Source: Sebastes aleutianus (taxonomy: Eukaryota > Chordata > Actinopteri > Perciformes > Sebastidae). Taken from it: 64,000 nt of DNA. Of the stretch, positions 39,001-48,000 are shown in pieces. The stretch covers positions 10,851,741-10,915,740 of the forward strand of contig CAKAKS010000001.1 in NCBI GenBank assembly GCA_916700875.1, in the 5' to 3' direction. The translations under genes and the position numbers were made by a program. Position 1 is the first letter of the stretch. Every line of letters starts with the position of its first letter. Under the pieces are notes generated by a model. It worked only from the letters and a program-made list of their open reading frames with translations. It did no database searches and had not been told where the DNA came from.

Positions 39001-42000
39001 ACTGTGATTAATCATCAAGCTTTTCTAACAGGCATACTGTACATAGAGGTAGAAACCTTGGTGAGTGATGTTTGATGTTAGGTCAAGACTATTTGAGAAT
39101 CAAGACAAAATGTAAAAACATTTACATTAAAAAGCCTTAATATTACGATCAACAATCAAGATGTAATGCTTTACCTCCAGGTCTTATCAAACTGTACCTT
39201 TTTGTGTTTACAGTTTACTAAGGATGTGGTGAGTCAGCTGGAGAGTGTTAAGATCGACCTGAGGGGAATAATCCTGTTAGAGGCCGAGGGGAAGCAGAAC
39301 CTCCTGGATTTCTCTGAAGCTGGGCTGTCAGAAATCAACTATGCAGACTACCTGGAAGAGGTGACACACACATATTACATTACATAACCATTAACTGATC
39401 ACTTTTAGCATGTGTCTATTTTGGATTTGCACCTTACTGTTCACCGGTTTATACTGTATATACAACGTTAACCTGTTTACATTTCAGGCATTGTGTACAT
39501 CTGTTTTTTGCACCTTATTGATACTCTTCATTGTTTTTATTTTCTTTAATTTGCACTCTTTCCTACTTTGTATTGTAACTGCTGCACTGCAAATTCCCTC
39601 AGGATAAATTAAGTTCTCTCTTATCTTATCGTAGTTTATCTACTCTGAAATAAAGAGATGCATCTGAATGAGCACACCCGTATGAAGTAACACAAGCACA
39701 AATAGGACACACTAAAAATATGCATGAATGAAATAAACTTAAAATGGACAACTATGGCACACAAACAAATTCAGAAACAGAACGAATGAGCTGAAAACGG
39801 ACAAATACTCACTCACGTTAACTGAATATGATCTGAAAATTACAATTAAGGTGACGTTAATCTTTGTGATATTTTACTGTGAACCAGTTAGATTGTGGTT
39901 GGTGGCTACAGTATATGCAGTGGTGGGAGAAGTATTCAGATCCTTTACTTAAAAGTAGTAATACCACACTGTGAAAATACTCCATTACAAGTAAAATTCC
40001 TGCAATGAAAGTATTATTAGTAACATTTACTTCAAAGTATCAAAAGTAAAACTATTAATTATTCAAATAAAAATATCCTTGTGAGTATTTGACTATTATA
40101 TATTGTATTATTATTATTACTGATGCAGTTAGCAAAGTAAAAAGTAAAATATAAAAAGTACAATATTTCCCCCCTGAATTGCAGTGGAGTAAAAGTATAA
40201 ATTAGGAACACTCAAGTACCTCAAATTTGTACCTAAGCACAGTACTTGAGTAAATGTACTTAGTTACATTCCACCACTGGCTATCTGACATTAATTACTG
40301 TTAGCTCTCTTTAGATGTCAGTCTATTTGTGAAAGATTAGTGTAAACATTGATAAGAGATTATTCTATACATGTACTAATATTATTGTATTACATTGTGT
40401 ACTTTAATGGTAGGCTATGTTACCAGAAATAGCTTGGTTAAACAGCCTCCTCCTTGGCTGTCAGTTAACATACAGCAGGCAGCCATGCTTTACCTAACAG
40501 GAGCTGCGACGTGACACAGTACACTGCGTTCTGTTGAGGATCACTGAAGCCCGATTATCCAAAAGTATTTCTGCCAAGGCAAAGAGTGTGTAGGAACAAG
40601 CCGGGACTTGGCATCCCCTGACTTGTCCAACACTACCTGTCAGCTTCACTTAGATTTATTTCCTGAGAGAGAGACAAAAAAAGGTTTAAGGACTCCATTC
40701 AAGTGTACCACCTGTCCTGATGCACAACTCACTCTCCAAAAGCCAGGATGAGAAGTTTTGTTAGATAATAGTATACATTTTAGAGCCATTCTGGTAAAAA
40801 CATATTACAGAAATCACCTATACAATTATGAATGTTTCAAACAACTTAATTTTAGGGTTGTCAAAGTTAACGTGATAACGCGTTAACACAATCATTTTAA
40901 CGCCACTAATTTCTTTAAGGCATTAACGCAATCAATCTTTCGGAGGTTGTAGCGGGGTCAGTTTTAAAGCTAGAGATACCAACCATGTCATACTAGCTTG
41001 TCGGGATGGAGGTGAAATTATGCTCCCAACTTGCGGAAAATTTTGGCGAGGAAAACCTGGCATGGCCATTTTCAAAGTAGTCCCTTGACCTCTGACCTCA
41101 AGATATGTGAATGAAAATGGGTTCTATGGGTACCCACGAGTCTCCCCTTTACAGACATGCTCACTTTATGATAATCACATGCAGTTTGGGGCAAGTCATA
41201 GTCAAGTCAGCACACTGACACACTGACAGCTGTTGTTGCCTGTTGGGCTGCAGTTTGCCATGTTATGATTTAAGCATATTTTTTATGCTAAATGCAGTAC
41301 CTGTGAGGGTTTCTGGACAATATTTTTCATTGTTTTGTGTTGTTAATTGATTTCCAATAATAAATATATACATACATTTGCATAAAGCAGCATATTTGCC
41401 CACTCCCATGTTGATAAGAGTATTAAATACTTGACAAATCTCCCTTTAAGATACATTTTGAACAGAAAGGAGAAGTGTGATTAATCGCGATTAATCATGG
41501 ACAATCATGTGATTAATCACAACTAAATATTTGAATCGATTGACAGCCATACTTAATTTACTTTCAATTAAGATCTGCAGCTAAAACTTTGATTTGATCC
41601 TGGCCATCAATTAAATGACTTCTATCTACCTGGCAGCTTTACAGAATTGTTGAAAAGGGTTATATTTCTTTGTTATTTAGATAATAAATAGTTACTTTTC
41701 AATCAAATTTAGTTGTTGATTTCCTATTGATCTGTTTTTAATAAAGTAACTCAGTCTTATTCATTCAAAGGTGCAGTGTTTTTTTGTTTTTTTTAAATGT
41801 GCAAGAAACAGCTTTCTAATTATGTAACCTAGCTACTAATGGATGATAGTCATTGAAAAAAAAAGACACTTAACATGAGTGCTTTGCCCCTGAAATTACC
41901 GCTGAGAGAAGAATGTTTACATGATTTATTTTTTTCTCTTTGTATCCGCTCATCTCCAGGTCAACAAAGGAGTCACTGTGGTGGACCTGCTCTCATTTGC

Positions 42001-45000
42001 CAGAGAGCTGGAGGCCCAGACAGACCTCATGGTAAGAACACCTTGGTGCCGTTGTGCCTGATATACAAACATCCACACTGTTTCCTTAGTTCACAGGCAC
42101 ATACGTTGATTTACTTATTTATTTACAAAGCCATGGGGGCACTTTGCTGGATTTGGTGGTCTGTAGTCTCCCAGCTCGGTTTCGTAGTCCAAAAAATAAC
42201 ATCTCTGCCTGTCTGGGAGAACAGTCTGACTGCTCTGTCATGCCTGCAGGCGGTTTCAGGAACGCAACACATTTATTCACCTCTAAATGGTGAGTCCTGT
42301 AGGATCCTCCAGAAGGATGGAGCTCACAGTTAACTTCAAAGGAAGGGTCAATAAAATTGGGACTTATATAAAGTTGAATGTAAAAAACAAATCTGGTGCT
42401 ACATGCATACTCACATTAAAACCAAATTTCCCATTAGCCACTGCCTATTAAAGTGTAAAGTTGCTGCACCTGATGCCTCTCCATGACAGGAACAAAACTG
42501 TATTACTCTTAAATGATAGAAGAGAAAAGGATTTGACTGTTGGACACAGAAATACATCCATATTATTATTGGGCAGCAAGGGAAGCAATAAACAACTTCT
42601 CTGACATGACTTGTATTGTAATTTATGGGCTAACATTTCCTTCAGTGCTTTGATGAATGACATTTCACTAGAATTGCGTGATTCTCTGCCTGTTTGTCTT
42701 TCAGCCCAGAGGCGCTCTGCAGACCGCTCTGAAAGGCCACGCTGGCACTCTGCGGCAGATCCACAGTCAGCAGATCATCTCCATGGAGCAGGCCATGGTA
42801 AAGCCCCACTGCATGTCTCTGTTCTCAGTCCAGATATTCATGCCTGGCTGGACTCTTGGTTTTTGGTTAGATCTTCTGTCTAGTCATCCCCTTGAAGGAG
42901 ACATCCACCCTAAACAACTAAAAAAAACAGACTATAGAAACAGCAACTTGTGTGCTTTGCATTCATTTGGTTAAATCTGTTGTTTTTTGACGGGGAAACA
43001 ATGAACTGATATGACATATGACTATTTTGTTGAGTTTGGCGGTCAGCATATATAAGAGGAATAGAACAAATTTCCCACCAACAGTGGCCTCAAAGCACCA
43101 GAGTGCAATGCAGCCGCAGGGCACGTTGTGTTTTCACTGATGGATGCTTTTTGTTATGAAATATTTACAGGTTTTGTTCTACTTTTGCTGCAAGTACAAG
43201 TTGATGAAGTACATCCTCACCTATTCTTGGCTGGGGGGGGGGGGGGGTTGCTTAAAGGTATTCTGCGAAATGTAGGAAAATAAATAACTTCAGAAGATGA
43301 AGCAGGTTGAGTGAAAAGACATGACAGAAACAACCACAATAAAAGTGTACAAAAGTGGATTTTCCCTTTAAGGACATATTGTCACTGGCACTTACAGTAT
43401 GACATATTTTTACCTGTCTCTGTAGTTCCCCTCAGCTCTATGGAGCATATTAGCGTCTTTCAGCACATTGTTTTGGTTTTATGGCCCATAACTTTACTGT
43501 TTTGGTTCAGTCTACCTGCCCTCATCAAAACAACTCTGAGAAACCCACTATAAACTACCTGCTCAGTACCAAACAGCAGACAGAGTTAGTGACTAGCTGG
43601 TGAACATAGTGGAGCATTTAGCAGCTAAAGAGCCAGATACTTCCCTCAGGAGTTGGTAGAGACCAAAAACAGAGCTAAAAGAGAGAGAATACTCAGCCCG
43701 GTCGTACCAAATAGTGTATGAATGACACAACAATTTGTAAGTCATTTCAAGTGCAATCACGTCGTCGTTGTTGCCATGTAGTCTTTACCGACTGCAACGT
43801 AAACACATCCGCATGGATATGCTCAAAGCAAGTGAAGAAGAGCAAGTGACATAGTATAGAAGTGAGAAAAAGGAGGTGGATGAGTCCAACAAACACTGGA
43901 CTTTCAACCAGGAGACTGGTGTTTGTGTCCCAAAGTGTTATTGAATTATTTTGATTAAGTTACATTAGAGATGTTTGTGATGTGTTTTCCATACTTATGT
44001 TGTTTACGTACATATTTTACTTAGTTTACATACTTATTTTAAGCCCAACCATGATGTTTTTCCTAAACCTAACTACGTGTTTTTGTTGCCTTAACCTAAC
44101 TGCGACCATTTCACAGTTACAACATAGCATTAAATGACACGCGAAAAGCTAAAAATGCGTTATCACGACACACAAAATATTCTTAAAATGGCATGCTATT
44201 TATACGCCTTCCCATGAGATCAGGTTGGAATATTACACTGACATACATCAGATTTGTCCAGAAACATGACTCTAAAGTGAATAATAATGTTGCTTTGTGT
44301 GCTTGATTCCTAAATAAGCGACTGTGTTTTCTAGTAACTTTATAAGGTGATGTTAGTGTTGTGTTTACAGCTTGTGCCGATGCCTCCAAGCGGCTAACAA
44401 ATCAATTAATGCAGGTTTAAAGAAAGTCTACTCCAATGTACTTCAAGATAATCTACGCTCAGAGGAAAGGTTGTGATGTGGTAATTGGTGTGTTATCCTT
44501 GTGCTAATGCTTATTTAAGAGAATGGTATCACCCTTGAGGGAGAAAATACATTTCTGTGTTTCATTTAATATCATCAAAAGCAGAGTGTTTTGGAGCCTC
44601 AGGCATGTGTCATCAAACATGTCATGTCTGTGAAGAACAAGTTAAATATTCAGTTTTATTTTCTCTGTCAAAGGCAATGCCAATCGTTTGAATAACACCA
44701 AGGATTTACAGCTACTAAAAAGGCAGTGACGCACTTCAACACAGCTTTTACAACAGCTTGTCATGTTTTTCTTTTTCCACTTTCAACTTCAAGAAATATG
44801 TTAGAGCGAGGGTAAGCTGAAATGTGTCCATCCTGTGTATTTAGTGTCCCCATTCAGTATTTGGAAGAGAGATATTGTATCTCACAGATGACAATAGTAA
44901 TCTGAGAAAATATATCTCTTTTTGGGTGGTATTGTAGGATACTTGTGTGTTTGTGTTCTTGTATTTACATTTATATAAAGATCACATATGGTGTTAAACA

Positions 45001-48000
45001 TGAAGGGTTTTGTACCGAAATATTACAAAATATCCACTTTAAGAAAAGAAATATTGGTTTAATTCCAATATTCATCTCTCCTCTCAATCATTGGTGTGGA
45101 AATCACGGAAACAGTGAATCATTTCTTTCTTTGCATTGTGGATATTTAATTTTGGAACAAAATTCTTCAGCATGCCCGTACTGAAAGCAGAATATTGTTC
45201 AAGTGTTGTTCTTGCCTGGTGTCCCTTTGTGTTTCACTCGTGTAAAATGACCCCTGACTGTATCCCCTGACCTTTGAGATTGCGGTTGTTAATTTGTGAT
45301 CTTAATTTCTCTTTTTAAGAGCGCATTGAACCAGAGTATGAGGTTCCTGGAGAGAACAGCTACTGACCTGCCAGTAAGTCTTCCCTTCAGTCTGAATCTG
45401 AAAACAAGGCTTAAATTTATACCCTTAACTGATCAAAACCTCTCATTTCCTCTCTGCAGAACAAAGTTTTAGCAGTTATTGATGCCATTGAAGCTGCCCA
45501 GTACCTCATCTCCCGGAATGCAACACATTTAATCAATCGGGTAACTGAAGGATCACTTGCTTTGTTTATATTCTCGATTTAGAAAATGATCTGTAACTCA
45601 CATTATGTCTTAATCTTCCACAGGAAACTGGAAAATACACAGCGACCATTGTTGGCTACTTCCATCAGTACATAGAGTGGGTCAAAACATCCGTAAGTGC
45701 TGGTGTGATCATTTGTTAGCTTGTTACCGATGACGTGTTTCTCACTTCTCACTTTCACTGCAGTTCTTAAGTGTTGACCTATTATGTTCAGTCCAATGTT
45801 CATGTTGGTCAAAACCAAACACTGGCAGTACACAGAGAGTCATGCCCTGGCAAAAATACCTTTGCATGTTACAAAAGAGTTTTGGAGAAAATATAAAGAA
45901 GATAAATATAACATTACAACCTCTATAACTTTGAGGAATTTGCTTTGTGGGTCATTGGTTTCTGCAGTAGTTAAGTAAGGAATTCAAAACAGAGCAAAAA
46001 ATAAAACGTTTGAAGCCTGAAGCTGTTTTGTTGTTCTCAGAGCTGTCACTAGAACATTGTTATTTCAATCACAATGTTTTTGTTGTGTTCCGAGAACACT
46101 TATAGTACAAGGATCTCCTGTGCAATGTGCAGTGACACTCTGAAGTGATGTAGCATGGTAAAACAACAGGCTTTGACTTTGATGCAATCTTGAATCTGTT
46201 GAATCTGACATTTACTGTTTATATCTCACTCTCTGCAGTTGATTATGGAGGTCGCACCATGCAAGCCCTTCAGCAACATGGTGGACACGGCGGAGATCAT
46301 TGCTTGCAGTTTCTTGGTCGACTCCATGGTAATGATATCTGGGATTACAGGGAAGCAAACCCTGTTTAAACATGAATATGTTTCAAATGCTATGGGTGGT
46401 TAGCTGTAGCTCATTGGGGCTGGGTATATCACAACAGATTTAGTTCATTTGGGTCATATATCTCTTAGAAATTCATGCGACAATGGTCATCTTACATTAC
46501 ATGCCACATCTATTTGTCACGGCCAGAATGAAACACAAAGTTTCTGTTTATAAAGGTGGATAAAAAGCCACAAAAGCAGTTGTTTTGAAGGGATTTTTAG
46601 TTTAGTTGAAACTTTGTTTGCTTACATATTTTTTTTCAAACTTTCGTCGATGCAAATTACATTTCACACATTGATAAGGTAGATCAAAAATATACAATAT
46701 TATAAAAGTGTGACTTCAATTTACAACTTTTTGCAACCAGATGTAACAAAATTTTAAAATTGGTAGCGACTTGACAATCACAAGGTAGCCACGCCATAAA
46801 GCATCCCCTGCTTTATGGTCTATTTGACTCTAAATGGGACCATAATTTACTAAATGAACATCATGCTGTATTGAAGAAGACTTGAAACTAGCGATTGAGA
46901 CCATAAACTCATGTTTACAATGATTACTGAGGTAATAAATCAAGTGAGAAGTAGGCTCATTTTCTCATAGACTTCTATACAATCAGACTTCTTTTTGCAA
47001 CCAGAGGAGTCGCCCCCTGCTGGCTATTAGAAAGATTTTTTTTAGATCCAAAGATCGTCCACTAAACTCTGGTAAAAAATGTCACACAATAGTGCCAAAT
47101 AGTGGCATCTTTCAGATTGCTTGTTTTGTCCGAACAACAGTCTGAAACCCAGAAATATATAATTTACAATCACAAAAGACAAAGAAAAGCAGCATAATTA
47201 ATAACTTGGAACTACAGAATATTTGGCATTTTTCCTGGGAAAATGACTTCAATGATTAAAAGATTATTAAAACCCTTGTGTATTAATATTGAGTTGATCT
47301 ACTAATCGCTAAATGGACTAATCGTTTCAGCTATGACATCTCATTATATCTTATTTTTCCACAGAACACATTCTGGATGGGCCTGGGCTGCAGCACTCTC
47401 TTCCTGCTGCCGAGCATCATCCTCGCAGTGAAACTAGCCAAGTACTACCGTAGGATGGACACAGAGGATGTTTACGATGAGTGAGTAGTTGTACTTGTTA
47501 TACTTCTTTACAATGGCATATATATATTTATTTTATAGGTTATACTTTATAGAAAGAGCTATGATGATCCTAGTCATTACAGTAGAAATTATATAGGCTC
47601 TCAATGGTTGCAGGACATCCTTCTTTCTCTTCAGCTTCTTATTTTCTACCTGCTTTCTGAAGTAATAAGCTGCAAATCATAAGGAGGAATTTCACTTTTC
47701 AGTTTGTAGTTTGCTAATTCACTTATTAAATAGTTTGAATATTATTTGATTGCGAAGCGCTTTTTTTAATTTTACTTAGAAACAGCAGCTCTACTGGTTT
47801 ATTGTTGATTTATATATTTTGTATCCTCCCTTTTCTCTTCCTTGTAGTTCCTCTGTTTCTGGGACTTGGCATTTTACGTTGTGATAACCATTTCTACTAT
47901 TTCCATCTTCCATATCTTTTATTTCTTTCATTCCTCTCTGTCAAGCACTTGGCACTTTACAAAGAAACATTGACGCATTCGTCAACTTATATTTCTTCTA

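Larger units (their letters stand above)
39361..41959 (+). other. prom1: prom1 intron, 2.6 kb, with two DNA transposon copies
   Basis: Starts with a LINE-like 3' tail at about 39480-39640 (GCACTGCAAATTCCCTCAGG then short A/T repeats), followed by the elements at 39918-40279 and 40853-41551. No exon is supported. Confidence 0.65.
42798..45319 (+). other. prom1: prom1 intron, 2.5 kb
   Basis: Contains a G15 run at 43233-43247 and the hAT-like element at 43694-44226. The rest is AT-rich with repeat-like words and no supported exon. Confidence 0.6.

Noticed and set aside
39410..39607. Hydrophobic 65-codon ORF that could look like a membrane helix
   Set aside because: It lies in an intron over a LINE-like 3' tail, and the flanking exons join in phase without it.
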